Shown here in pieces: positions 41,378 to 50,028 of a stretch of 64,000 nucleotides of DNA; position 1 is the stretch's first letter; each line of letters starts with the position of its first letter. This DNA is from Bacteroidota bacterium. GTDB lineage: Bacteria > Bacteroidota > Bacteroidia > Chitinophagales > Chitinophagaceae. Below the pieces are notes generated by a model. It was not told the origin of the DNA, ran no database searches, and saw only the letters and a list, made by a program, of their open reading frames with translations. Position numbers and translations under genes: made by a program. The DNA is taken from contig JADJJH010000003.1 of NCBI GenBank assembly GCA_016706595.1, positions 62,001 to 126,000 on the forward strand, in the 5' to 3' direction.

Positions 41378-42619
41378 ATGAATTATAATTATACCGTAGC
41401 TGAACGTTTTATGCGTTATGTGCAAATTGATACCCAAAGCGATCCGGAATCGACTTCGAATCCGAGTACCGAAAAGCAAAAGAATTTATCGCGCTTATTG
41501 GCCGAAGAATTACAAACTATAGGTTTACAAGATGTTGAAACCGATGAATTTGGATATGTCTACGCAACCATTCCGGCTACAACCGATAAAGAAGTGCCGG
41601 TAATTTGTTTTTGCTCGCATGTTGATACCGCCCCCGATTGCAGCGGTACGAATGTGAAACCTATTTTACATGCGAATTATCAAGGTCAAGATATTGTATT
41701 GCCAGATGATAATTCGCAGGTTATTACCACTGCTAAACATAAATATTTAAAAGAGCGTATCGGTGATGATATCATTACTGCTTCGGGAAATACTTTATTA
41801 GGTGCCGACGATAAAGCCGGTGTTGCCATTATCATGGATTTGTCGAATTACTTAATGCAACATCCCGAAATTAAACATGGTAAAATTCGAGTATTATTTA
41901 CACCCGATGAAGAAGTGGGTAGAGGTGTTGAAAAAATTGATATGCAAAAATTAGGTGCTCAATTTGGTTACACTTTGGATGGCGGCGAACGTGGTGCTTT
42001 AGAAAGTGAATCATTTAGTGCCGATGGTGCCGTTGCTATTATTCATGGTGTAAGTGCACATCCGGGTTATGCAAAGGGTAAATTGGTAAGCGCAATTAAA
42101 ATTGCTGCAGATTTTGTTGATGCTTTGCCGAAAGATACTTGGAGCCCCGAAACCACTGAAAAACGTGAAGGCTATGTGCATCCGATGTCTATCGATGGAC
42201 AAATTGAAAAAACCACTGTAAAATTTATCGTTCGTGATTTTGTAACCTCTCAATTAAAGGTTCATGAAGATAAATTAGAAGCGATATTGAAAGAAACCGT
42301 AGCGAAATATCCGGGAGCTCGTTACGAATTTACGGTTCACGAGCAGTATCGTAATATGATGGATATATTGAAAGATCTACCTCATGTTACCGAGTATGCG
42401 AATGAAGCGATGTTACGAGCAGGTGTTCAACCCGAACAACATATTATTCGTGGTGGTACCGATGGTTCACGCTTATCATTTATGGGTTTGCCTTGTCCGA
42501 ATATTTTTACCGGTGAAATGGCTATCCATTCAAAACATGAATTTGTAAGTGTGCAAGACATGCAAAAGGCAGTTGACACCTTGCTACATCTTGTTCAAAT
42601 TTGGGAAGAGAAAGCGTAA
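41378..42619 (+). CDS. pepT: peptidase T (tripeptidase)
   Basis: 413 aa, M20B metallopeptidase removing the N-terminal residue from tripeptides in the cytoplasm. Metal and catalytic residues are in place: FCSHVDTAPDCSG (His, Asp), LLGADDKAGVAIIMDL (bridging Asp), LFTPDEEVGRG (catalytic Glu-Glu), FGYTLDGGERGALESESF and the C-terminal FTGEMAIHSKHEFV (His). Full length. The 140-bp gap before the helicase holds a CCCACCCCTAACCC repeat remnant. Confidence 0.95.
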   Translation: MNYNYTVAERFMRYVQIDTQSDPESTSNPSTEKQKNLSRLLAEELQTIGLQDVETDEFGYVYATIPATTDKEVPVICFCSHVDTAPDCSGTNVKPILHANYQGQDIVLPDDNSQVITTAKHKYLKERIGDDIITASGNTLLGADDKAGVAIIMDLSNYLMQHPEIKHGKIRVLFTPDEEVGRGVEKIDMQKLGAQFGYTLDGGERGALESESFSADGAVAIIHGVSAHPGYAKGKLVSAIKIAADFVDALPKDTWSPETTEKREGYVHPMSIDGQIEKTTVKFIVRDFVTSQLKVHEDKLEAILKETVAKYPGARYEFTVHEQYRNMMDILKDLPHVTEYANEAMLRAGVQPEQHIIRGGTDGSRLSFMGLPCPNIFTGEMAIHSKHEFVSVQDMQKAVDTLLHLVQIWEEKA

Positions 42620-42762
42620 AGAAAGATTCATTGAATATTACATACCCACCCCTAACCCTTCCCAAGAGGGCCTGCTTGACGGCAGACAGGGTGAATGCAA
42701 AATTCTTCTCATGAATGAAGTGTATCATAAGGCACAAAAAGATTAACTACTAAAACACCACC

Positions 42763-44112
42763 ATGAATACACAATCAGATCAAATTCTTGCCAACCTTAA
42801 AATTGAAAAGCTTAACGACATGCAATTGGCTGTGTTAGAAGCGACGCAAAAATTTAAAGAAGTACTTGTGCTTTCCAATACAGGGTCGGGTAAAACCCTA
42901 GCTTTTTTATTGGCCATTGTACAGCGATTACAACCCGATTTGAAAACAACGCAAGCTATGATAGTAGCACCTTCGCGTGAGTTAGCTTTGCAAATTGGTG
43001 AAGTGTTTCGTGCCATGGGTACGGCTTATAAACTTACTCTTTGTTATGGCGGACATAAACGTGAAATTGAAGAAACAAATTTAATTGAAGCCCCGGCTGT
43101 GATTATTGGAACCGCAGGCAGATTAGCAGATCATATTCGTCGTAAAAGTATTCAAACCGAAAGTATAACAACCCTTGTATTAGATGAATATGATAAATTG
43201 CTTGAGTTAGGTTTTCAAGAGGAGATGTCGTTTATCATGAAAGCAGTTGCCAATGTGAACTTGCATATTTTAACCTCGGCAACGCGATTACAAGAGGTAC
43301 CTGAATTTACCGGATTACATAAATTACATACGGTTGAGTTTTTACTTGAAGGTGAAGAAGCACCCAATGCTGCTTTAGAAGTAATGACCTTGCCTTCGCC
43401 TAATAAAGATAAAATTGATACCCTTTTTGATTTTCTATGTTTTGCCAATCACAAGCCTTGTATCATATTTTGCAATCACCGCGAGTCGGTTGAAAGAGTA
43501 AGCAAATTACTTACCGACAAAGGTTTACGTACCACCTATTATCATGGCGGCATGGAACAACGCGAACGTGAAAGTGAAATGTGTATGTTTCGCAATGGAA
43601 CCTCAAATATTTTAGTAACTACCGATTTGGCTTCGCGTGGATTAGATATGGAAGGCATACGATATATTGTTCATTATCATTTGCCGGCAAGCGAAGATGT
43701 GTATACGCATCGGAATGGACGAACCGCACGTATGCACGATTTTGGGACTGCCATTTTATTGCTTTCAGCGGATGAAAAATTACCTAGTTTTATTAGCGGC
43801 GATTTGAAAGAAATGAAAATACATGGTGACATTGAATTACCGGCCAAAACGCAATGGTCGACCTTGCATATTTCATTAGGGAAAAAAGACAAGGTGAATA
43901 AAATTGATATCGTAGGTTTTTTATCGCAACGCGGCAAACTAAAAAAAGAAGATATTGGGATGATCGATGTGAAAGATTTTTATGCTTTTGTAGCGGTACG
44001 AAAAAATAGAATCGGCGAAACCCTTCGCTTAGTAAAAGATGAAAAATTGAAGAATAAAAAAGTGAAAATTGGGGTAGCTACGATGATGTCGAATACATCA
44101 GTCGATTACTAG
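42763..44112 (+). CDS. DEAD-box-type RNA helicase with DEYD motif II
   Basis: 449 aa. Q-motif region LEKLNDMQLAVLEA, motif I VLSNTGSGKTLAFLL, Ia APSRELALQI, Ib GTAGRLADHI, motif II LVLDEYDKLLELGF, motif III LTSATR, then the RecA2 motifs IFCNHRESV, VTTDLASRGLD and YVHRNGRTAR-like THRNGRTARM. Motif II is DEYD rather than DEAD. The ~100-residue C-terminal domain (KKDKVNKIDIVGFLSQRG, DVKDFYAFVAVRKNR) resembles the DbpA-type RNA-binding fold, pointing to a ribosome-assembly role. Its last 15 bp overlap the convergent dapB. Confidence 0.9.
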   Translation: MNTQSDQILANLKIEKLNDMQLAVLEATQKFKEVLVLSNTGSGKTLAFLLAIVQRLQPDLKTTQAMIVAPSRELALQIGEVFRAMGTAYKLTLCYGGHKREIEETNLIEAPAVIIGTAGRLADHIRRKSIQTESITTLVLDEYDKLLELGFQEEMSFIMKAVANVNLHILTSATRLQEVPEFTGLHKLHTVEFLLEGEEAPNAALEVMTLPSPNKDKIDTLFDFLCFANHKPCIIFCNHRESVERVSKLLTDKGLRTTYYHGGMEQRERESEMCMFRNGTSNILVTTDLASRGLDMEGIRYIVHYHLPASEDVYTHRNGRTARMHDFGTAILLLSADEKLPSFISGDLKEMKIHGDIELPAKTQWSTLHISLGKKDKVNKIDIVGFLSQRGKLKKEDIGMIDVKDFYAFVAVRKNRIGETLRLVKDEKLKNKKVKIGVATMMSNTSVDY

Positions 44113-44817
44113 TACATCTTTCATCGTATAAATTCCCTGCTTCCCAACTAAAAATTCGGCAGCCATTAATGCGCCAGATGCAAATCCTTTGCGGCTATGC
44201 GCGGTATGGGTTATCGAAATAGAATCTATGTCTGAATCGTAGTTGATGGTGTGCGTTCCGGGTGCCGGATCAATTCGTTTTGAAAGAATTATTAGATCTT
44301 CAGGGTTAGATGAAACTTCATTTACCCATTGCTTTTTATTAGATTGATTGGCTAAAATACCTTCAGCTAAAGTAACAGCAGTGCCACTGGGAGCATCCTT
44401 TTTTTGGGTGTGATGAATCTCTTCCATACTTACCTTGTATTCATGATGCGTCGACATTAATTTAGCAAGCATTGCATTCAACTTAAAAAATAAATTTACC
44501 CCAATACTAAAATTGCTGGCATATAAAAAAGCGGTATGATTTTGCAAACAAATGGATTCTGCTTCTTTTAACTTATCGAGCCAAGCCGTTGTGCCACTTA
44601 CTACCGGAATACCCGCTTGTAAGCAAGTAGTAATATTTTTAAAAGCAGTTTCGGGCGTACTAAATTCAATACATACATCGGCTTGTTGTATGTTTTGGAT
44701 AGTAAATTGATTAAGATTATTTTGTGAAATTCGCAACACAATTTCATGTCCTTTTGCTAAAGCAATTTCTTCGATAGCCTTGCCCATTTTACCGTAACCT
44801 ATAAATGCAATTTTCAT
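44098..44817 (-). CDS. dapB: 4-hydroxy-tetrahydrodipicolinate reductase
   Basis: 239 aa. NAD(P)-binding IAFIGYGKMGKAIEEIA; the dinucleotide-contact ADVCIEFSTPETA and SGTTAW; catalytic EIHHTQKKDAPSGTAVTLAE (His-His and Lys); SRKGFASGALMAAEFLVGKQG at the end. Makes tetrahydrodipicolinate for lysine and diaminopimelate. Lies 3 bp downstream of the DUF5683 gene, in a parA-parB-DUF5683-dapB run, an arrangement common in Bacteroidota. Confidence 0.95.
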   Translation of the reverse strand: MKIAFIGYGKMGKAIEEIALAKGHEIVLRISQNNLNQFTIQNIQQADVCIEFSTPETAFKNITTCLQAGIPVVSGTTAWLDKLKEAESICLQNHTAFLYASNFSIGVNLFFKLNAMLAKLMSTHHEYKVSMEEIHHTQKKDAPSGTAVTLAEGILANQSNKKQWVNEVSSNPEDLIILSKRIDPAPGTHTINYDSDIDSISITHTAHSRKGFASGALMAAEFLVGKQGIYTMKDVLVID

Positions 44818-44820
44818 ATT

Positions 44821-45456
44821 TTATTTAATAGTAAGTGCCAGGCACAAACCAATTTGTTTTTCTCTGTTAAACATGGGGCGAGTTTGAAAACTAATATCCT
44901 TGCTCATGTCAAAACTTTTTAAATGAGCGGCGATAAAAGCATCCAATATATTTAGCATATACCCTGCTGTTGCTGCTAACACACTATATTCAAGGTATTG
45001 TCGATACCCTTTACGAATTAAATTCACATCATCAACTGTATAATCTTCAAACGTATCGGGCGTATTTGGGTTATTATCTATCATGCCAATATAGGCCTTA
45101 TTATATTTTGTATACTGTCGGTAATTACTAATGATAAATCCAGTAACTACTGCGCTACCAGCAAAAATTAAACCGGTTTTCCAATATTGTTTATTGTATA
45201 TCTGACCTAAGCCCGGCACACATGCCGAATATAATCCGGCTCGCTTAGGAATAGGATTTCGGGTATTGAATGTAAAAATGGAATCGGGGAAAGTTTCTAA
45301 AACTTTTGTTTCGTTTCCTATATGTGAACTATCTACAATTATTTGTGATTTGCTATGAAGCGAAATAAAACAAAAGCAAATACAAAATAAGAAACACAAA
45401 TGTTTAACGCGAAATGACCATTGTAATAAATGAATTTTTCCCATACCTAAAGTCAT
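44821..45456 (-). CDS. DUF5683 membrane protein
   Basis: 211 aa. ATG 45456 overlaps the parB stop in a TAATG, implying translational coupling. An N-terminal signal or membrane segment (HLCFLFCICFCFISLHSKSQ) is followed by the family core: PKRAGLYSACVPGLGQIYNKQ, a TM (GLIFAGSAVVTGFIISNYR) and another near EYSVLAATAGYMLNILDAFI. The PGLGQIYN motif is shared with small TM2-like proteins. Function unknown; its steady place after parAB in Bacteroidota is the main clue. Confidence 0.85.
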   Translation of the reverse strand: MTLGMGKIHLLQWSFRVKHLCFLFCICFCFISLHSKSQIIVDSSHIGNETKVLETFPDSIFTFNTRNPIPKRAGLYSACVPGLGQIYNKQYWKTGLIFAGSAVVTGFIISNYRQYTKYNKAYIGMIDNNPNTPDTFEDYTVDDVNLIRKGYRQYLEYSVLAATAGYMLNILDAFIAAHLKSFDMSKDISFQTRPMFNREKQIGLCLALTIK

Positions 45457-46376
45457 TAGATATGCATCTTATCTAAAATGCGTTCGAGGTCTGAATCGTT
45501 ATAATATTCGATGGTAATTACACCTTTGCCGGTTTTTTTTCTATCAAGAATTACTTTGGTTGAAAAGTGCGAGGATATTTGATCCTCAATTCGTTTGTAA
45601 GCCGGTGCTAAAGCAGCTTTACTTTTTGTGGTTTTGGGTTTACTGCTTTGCGATTGATTAGCCACAATTTGTTTCACCAATTCTTCGGTGGCGCGTACCG
45701 AAAGTTGTTTTTCTTTAATTTCTTTAGCTGCAAAAAGTTGTTGTTCAATATGTTCTAAACCAAGTAAGGTTCTAGCATGCCCCATACTTATTTCTTTATT
45801 TCGCACCGAAACTTGAATAGAGGGTGGCAATTTTAGAAGTCGAATATAGTTGGTAACCGTACTACGTTCTTTTTTCATGCGGTCGGCCACTTCTTCTTGC
45901 GTTAAACTGCACTCACTCATGAGTCGTTTGTAAGCCAAACCTATTTCGATAGCGTTTAAATCTTCTCTTTGTAGATTTTCGAGCAAGCCCATCTCAAGAA
46001 TTTCTTGATCATTGGCAACTCTTACATACGCCGGTATATCTTGCAATCCGGCCATGGCCGAAGCTTTAAACCTACGTTCACCCGAAATTAGTTGAAATTT
46101 TTTATTAGATATTTTAACTACGGTTATCGGTTGAATGATATCATGTAGTTTAATCGATTCGGCTAATTCTTTAAGTGGGCCCTCTTCAAAAGTTCGGCGA
46201 GGTTGATTCGGATTTACCTCTATCATTGATAAAGGAATACGCGTAATACTACCCACCAAAACTTCATCTTGGTTTATAGGTGCTTTAGTGAAGGCACTCA
46301 CTTCATCTTTTATATTTCCAAGTAAGGCACCTATGCCTTTTCCTATTTGTTCTTTGGTATTAGGTTTGGCGCTCAT
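45456..46376 (-). CDS. parB: chromosome partitioning protein ParB (Spo0J)
   Basis: 306 aa. CTP/DNA-clamp N-domain has IEVNPNQPRRTF, the ISGERRFKASAMAGL (GERRxxA) motif and ENLQREDLNAIE; a helix-turn-helix follows (SLTQEEVADRMKKERSTVTN), with a C-terminal dimerisation region (ITIEYYNDSDLERILDKM). Binds parS and loads SMC. Overlaps parA by 4 bp (ATGA). No obvious parS-like 16-bp palindrome was found near the locus. Confidence 0.96.
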   Translation of the reverse strand: MSAKPNTKEQIGKGIGALLGNIKDEVSAFTKAPINQDEVLVGSITRIPLSMIEVNPNQPRRTFEEGPLKELAESIKLHDIIQPITVVKISNKKFQLISGERRFKASAMAGLQDIPAYVRVANDQEILEMGLLENLQREDLNAIEIGLAYKRLMSECSLTQEEVADRMKKERSTVTNYIRLLKLPPSIQVSVRNKEISMGHARTLLGLEHIEQQLFAAKEIKEKQLSVRATEELVKQIVANQSQSSKPKTTKSKAALAPAYKRIEDQISSHFSTKVILDRKKTGKGVITIEYYNDSDLERILDKMHI

Positions 46377-47185
46377 TCTTGTTCTATTTCAAAAGTTTTG
46401 TCAACGTTTTTAATTCGGGTCATATCGTTGCGCTGTAAAATTTCTTTCCCCAAATTCAAATAATTTAATGCCCCAGTCGAATCGGCATCATATAATAATA
46501 CCGGTTTGCCTAAACTGGGCGCTTCGCCTAAACGAGTATTGCGATGAATGATGGTATTGAATACCAGTCCTTCAAAATGATTTTTTACTTCTTCAACAAC
46601 TTGGTTCGATAATCGAAGGCGACCATCGTACATCGTCATTAAAATACCTTCTATACTCAATTTTTGATTGAGTTTTGATTGAACAATTTTAATGGTATTC
46701 AACAACTTACCCAAACCTTCTAATGCAAAAAATTCGCATTGTACCGGAATGATCACACTATCGCTGGCGGTTAAAGCATTTAAAGTAATTAAGCCTAATG
46801 ATGGGGAACAATCGATAACGATAAAGTCGTACTCATTGCGAATGCCATTGAGTACTTGTTCTAATTTACGTTCACGTCCCGGGTGATTAATTAATTCAAT
46901 TTCGGCACCCACTAAATCAAGGTGTGAAGGCAATAATGACAGATTAGGTGTTTCAGTTTTCAAAATCACTTGACGAATATCGGTTTCGTTCACCAAACAA
47001 TCGTACACACTCAGTTGTACATTTCGTAAGTCGAAACCATTACCGGTTGTGGCATTTGCTTGCGGATCGCAATCCACTAATAAAGTTTTATAATCGAGTA
47101 CAGCTAAGCTGCAAGCCAAGTTAATGGCCGTAGTTGTTTTGCCTACTCCGCCTTTCTGATTTGCAATTGATATTATTTTTCCCAT
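46373..47185 (-). CDS. parA: chromosome partitioning ATPase ParA (Soj)
   Basis: 270 aa. Deviant Walker A at the start: ANQKGGVGKTTTAINLA (both lysines), switch I LLVDCDPQANATTGNG, switch II FIVIDCSPSLGLITLNAL, then VPVQCEFFALEGL and LGEAPSLGKPVLLYD. Drives ParB-parS segregation; the chromosomal, non-HTH class. First of the parA-parB-DUF5683-dapB run. Confidence 0.97.
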   Translation of the reverse strand: MGKIISIANQKGGVGKTTTAINLACSLAVLDYKTLLVDCDPQANATTGNGFDLRNVQLSVYDCLVNETDIRQVILKTETPNLSLLPSHLDLVGAEIELINHPGRERKLEQVLNGIRNEYDFIVIDCSPSLGLITLNALTASDSVIIPVQCEFFALEGLGKLLNTIKIVQSKLNQKLSIEGILMTMYDGRLRLSNQVVEEVKNHFEGLVFNTIIHRNTRLGEAPSLGKPVLLYDADSTGALNYLNLGKEILQRNDMTRIKNVDKTFEIEQE

Positions 47186-47325
47186 GCGCTACAAAAGTGC
47201 TGTATATAAACGGGAAATTAAATTTTTTTTATTCACGATATGGGCAGAAGTCTGAATAGCTGTGGAAAGTTTGAATAAATAATGGGTGATTGAGAATTAC
47301 ACCTATGAAAGAATATAAAATTCGT

Positions 47326-48405
47326 TTAATTATAAACTTTAACCATGCAAACAAACTTGCGTATTTGATTAATTTGTCCGCTACGATTTAGGCTTCTGAT
47401 ATTATTTTCTTGCAAAACAGAAGTCTTAAAATCTTCCGGAAGTTCCTTTACCAAATTAATAAGTTCTTTCGATTTAATGGCGAAAGTAACGCCTTCAGTT
47501 TGTGATTGTTTGCCCGAGATAATGCCCAGTACATTGCCGGTTTCATCTATAATTGGGGCTCCACTAACGCCTGGATTCGAAGGTAATTCAAGTTGAAATT
47601 TATTGCTATCACCATCAAAACCGGTTACCGAACTAATATACCCTTCGTTATAAACGATTTCATTTTTTGGATAACCTAATGAATAAATTCGATGAGCAAG
47701 ATTGATATTCGATTTTTTGATAGAATAGGGTAGGTTGCCCGAGAATTTGAAATCATCTTCATTAATTTTTAAAATGGCTAAATCATTCAACTCATCTTTT
47801 ACTACTAAGTTGCATTGATGACCTATACCGTCTTCGGTAAAGGTGAAAATTTTAGTATAGCCATCCACTACATGTAAGTTGGTAACTAAATATCCATTTT
47901 TAGAAATGGCAAAACCGGTACCACTAAATTTTGAAGGATAATCGGGCACAGGAACCGCATTAATTTTTACTTTATCTACTTCGTGTTTAATAGCACGTTG
48001 GTCTTTTTTGATATTATTGATTTCACCTTTTAATAATTGGTAGGTAGCTTGGGTATCTTTTTTATAGATTGATCGGGCGAATAAAAACGTAAGTACCGAT
48101 GCAGTAACCGCCACTACAGCAGCTACCGAAGCCGTTCTCCAATATTTGTTTACGCTCAATTTAAGGTGTTTGAGCATAAGGTGGGTTTGGCTATGGCTAT
48201 GTTTATGGATTGAATCGAGGGAATAACGAATAAATTCGCGGTTATTATGATGGTCGAAGGTGTTAATTAAAGTTTTATGTTCATGAACCAATTGCGCTAA
48301 AGCAGGATTATTTTCCATGTCTATTTCAAAAAACATTTTCTCCTTATCGTCCATGAAACCATGACAATATTTTTCTACCAGTTCGTATGTGTTATGCTCG
48401 TTCAT
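47326..48405 (-). CDS. membrane-anchored trypsin-like protease with anti-sigma-like N-terminus
   Basis: 359 aa. Residues 1-~90 are cytoplasmic and resemble a zinc-less anti-sigma head (YELVEKYCHGFMDDKEKMFF, with E/D-M-E-N-N-P-A-L as in FecR/RsiW-type N-termini). A single TM lies at ~95-115 (VAAVVAVTASVLTFLFARSI), followed by a short coiled coil. The periplasmic domain is an HtrA-like S1C protease: His in VTNLHVVDGY, Asp in ELNDLAILKI, Ser in SNPGVSGAPII, preceded by GTGFAISKNGYLV. There is no PDZ domain. ATG overlaps the stop of the ECF sigma gene (ATGA). Inference: it senses envelope stress and controls that sigma factor. Confidence 0.85.
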   Translation of the reverse strand: MNEHNTYELVEKYCHGFMDDKEKMFFEIDMENNPALAQLVHEHKTLINTFDHHNNREFIRYSLDSIHKHSHSQTHLMLKHLKLSVNKYWRTASVAAVVAVTASVLTFLFARSIYKKDTQATYQLLKGEINNIKKDQRAIKHEVDKVKINAVPVPDYPSKFSGTGFAISKNGYLVTNLHVVDGYTKIFTFTEDGIGHQCNLVVKDELNDLAILKINEDDFKFSGNLPYSIKKSNINLAHRIYSLGYPKNEIVYNEGYISSVTGFDGDSNKFQLELPSNPGVSGAPIIDETGNVLGIISGKQSQTEGVTFAIKSKELINLVKELPEDFKTSVLQENNIRSLNRSGQINQIRKFVCMVKVYN

Positions 48406-48992
48406 TTGTAAAGACTTGCTTCTTTTTCATTAAAAAATAATTTCCTTAATCGGTTCAGGCATTTGTATTTCTGTGTTTTTGCGTTTTCGGCATTGGTATA
48501 TCCCAAGTCGGAAGCAATATCCTGCATACTTTTATTATGTATGTAGAAAGCAGTAATAACGGTATTACAGGGTTCTCCTAACTGTTTCAAGCAGTCGGTT
48601 AGCTTGGAAACATTTTGTTCAAACTCGAAAAATTGATGAACTGTATCATGCACACCAATAGTTTCTTCGAGATAATCGCTTAGCGTACTAAAAGATTGAT
48701 TTTTCTTTTGCGACATTTTCTTCAACCACATATGTTTCGCTACGGCGGTGATATAGGTTGAGAAACGACAACTTAAATGAAGTTCATCTTTTTTTGCTTT
48801 TTCGTAAAGAATCGTCACGGCGTCTTGGAAAATATCGTAAGCGTCGTCAACCGATCCATTCATTTTAAAAACCATTTTTTCGATGGTTGGATAGCAACTT
48901 TTATAAATATAGTTAAGCGTGGAGGAATCCCCGGATGCCAAAGAACGAATTAATTGTTCATCACTCAATATTTGTGTTGAATTATTACTCAT
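48402..48992 (-). CDS. ECF-type RNA polymerase sigma factor
   Basis: 196 aa from ATG 48992. Region 2: SGDSSTLNYIYKSCYPTIEK and DAYDIFQDAVTILYEKAKK (core binding and -10 recognition), then SCRFSTYITAVAKHMWLKKM. Region 4: EPCNTVITAFYIHNKSMQDI, DLGYTNAENAKTQKYKCL (helix-turn-helix). The C-terminus overlaps the membrane protease gene by 4 bp, the pattern of an ECF sigma factor with its regulator. Upstream (49023-49273) is AT-rich with no clear promoter. Confidence 0.92.
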   Translation of the reverse strand: MSNNSTQILSDEQLIRSLASGDSSTLNYIYKSCYPTIEKMVFKMNGSVDDAYDIFQDAVTILYEKAKKDELHLSCRFSTYITAVAKHMWLKKMSQKKNQSFSTLSDYLEETIGVHDTVHQFFEFEQNVSKLTDCLKQLGEPCNTVITAFYIHNKSMQDIASDLGYTNAENAKTQKYKCLNRLRKLFFNEKEASLYK

Positions 48993-49273
48993 TAATACGT
49001 TATCTGTGTTTAGGTGACCCAAAAGTCAGTTTTTTTCCTCAAATAAAATAATTCAAGTATTTCTGACGCAATAATCTATGGATGGTTTTTTAGCCATGAA
49101 ACTTGAAATAGCCCAATTACCCTATTTTTATTTTAAAAATATTTTTTAGTTTAAATCATTGATAGTCAAGCATTTTAGAAAATTATACAATAAAAATTTA
49201 TTTTTTTTTATTTCAGTGGGGTTACCTTTTTCTGAATTGGGTATTAATCCTTCAAACAATAAAAAATATAAAA

Positions 49274-49477
49274 ATGAAAAATTTGGTAAAAATTTCAATC
49301 TTCGCGATTGCTCTTGGATTCTTCGCTTCTTGCTCTGAAACTAAAGAAGAAACAACAACAGAACCTACAGCTACAGAAACTCCAGTAGAAGCTCCAGTTG
49401 AAGCTGCTGCTCCAGTTGATACAACTGCTCCAGCTCCTGCTACAGAAGCTGCTCCTGCTGATACAACACACAAATAA
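49274..49477 (+). CDS. small Pro/Ala/Thr/Glu-rich lipoprotein
   Basis: 67 aa. Lipoprotein signal MKNLVKISIFAIALGFFASC, then ~47 residues made almost only of E, T, A, P, V and D in low-complexity repeats (TPVEAPVEAAAPVDTTAPAP). It is thus predicted to be an unfolded lipid-anchored tail. The gene stands alone between the ECF locus and rpsF and is closed by its own terminator. Codons are heavily GCT/CCA/ACA, more uniform than its neighbours, as in highly expressed small lipoproteins. Function unknown. Confidence 0.85.
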   Translation: MKNLVKISIFAIALGFFASCSETKEETTTEPTATETPVEAPVEAAAPVDTTAPAPATEAAPADTTHK

Positions 49478-49502
49478 GATTTTTTGTATAGCAAAAAGTA
49501 AG

Positions 49503-49528
49503 AAACCACCTCAGGGTGGTTTTTTTAT
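49503..49528 (+). terminator. terminator after the small lipoprotein gene
   Basis: AAACCACC-TCAG-GGTGGTTT stem (49503-49522) followed by a T run. It starts 25 bp past the stop codon. Confidence 0.85.
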
Positions 49529-49544
49529 TTCGAGGAAATAAAAT

Positions 49545-49574
49545 TTTGTAATTTCAAATATTCCTTTACTTTTG
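49545..49574 (+). promoter_or_regulatory. promoter of rpsF-rpsR-rplI
   Basis: TTTG (49545-49548), an 18-nt spacer, then TACTTTTG (49567-49574), close to the phylum consensus. The predicted leader is ~80 nt and holds the structure at 49581-49630. Confidence 0.75.
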
Positions 49575-49580
49575 CGCCCT

Positions 49581-49630
49581 GTTTACAGCTGCCTTCTTTT
49601 TTGAAGGTATCCAACGTTTAGCGCTGTAAC
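49581..49630 (+). ncRNA. candidate S6:S18 autoregulatory leader
   Basis: GTTTACAGC pairs with GCTGTAAC (49623-49630), enclosing a second stem CCTTC-TTTTTT-GAAGG and an asymmetric single-stranded stretch TATCCAACGTTTA. A stem with an asymmetric internal loop just before rpsF is the design of the S6:S18-binding leader known in many bacteria. I do not see its conserved CCG clearly, so identification is by position and shape. Confidence 0.5.
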
Positions 49631-49657
49631 GTCATTTTTAAATTAATACTAAACTAT

Positions 49658-50026
49658 ATGAACAGTTACGAACTGATGGTCATTTTTACTCCTGTCTTAT
49701 CGAATGAGGAGTTTAATGCGGCCACAAAAAATCTCAAAAAATTCGTTACAGACCTTCAAGGTGAAATTGTTGGTGAAGATAGCTGGGGTTTGAAATCACT
49801 TGCTTATCCAATCGCTAAAAAAACCACCGGGTTATACTATGTAATGGAGTACAAAGCAGCGACCTCTTTAAATGCAAAATTCACTATTCAAATGAATCGT
49901 GATGAGTCTATTATGCGTTTTATGATTACCGTATTAGATAAGCATGCAGTTGCTTATAACGATCGTAAGCGTAAGGGCATCAAAATCGAGAAACCAAATC
50001 CTGTAACCGAAAAAGAAGAAGCATAA
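49658..50026 (+). CDS. rpsF: 30S ribosomal protein S6
   Basis: 122 aa. N-terminus MNSYELMVIFTPVLSNEEF, then ...GEIVGEDSWGLKSLAYPIAK...TTGLYYVMEYKA and MNRDESIMRFMITVLDKHAV, all diagnostic of S6. C-terminal extension is charged (ENPVTEKEEA-like). It binds S18 on the 30S platform; both genes are adjacent (2 bp apart). Confidence 0.97.
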   Translation: MNSYELMVIFTPVLSNEEFNAATKNLKKFVTDLQGEIVGEDSWGLKSLAYPIAKKTTGLYYVMEYKAATSLNAKFTIQMNRDESIMRFMITVLDKHAVAYNDRKRKGIKIEKPNPVTEKEEA

Positions 50027-50028
50027 TT

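Noticed and set aside
42549..42746. Small frame overlapping the pepT end
   Set aside because: Contains translated CCCACCCCTAACCC repeat (TPNPSQEGL), a frequent false ORF in this phylum.
45400..47330. parS site search around parAB
   Set aside because: No 16-bp palindrome resembling TGTTTCACGTGAAACA was found by eye near the locus; parS may lie elsewhere.
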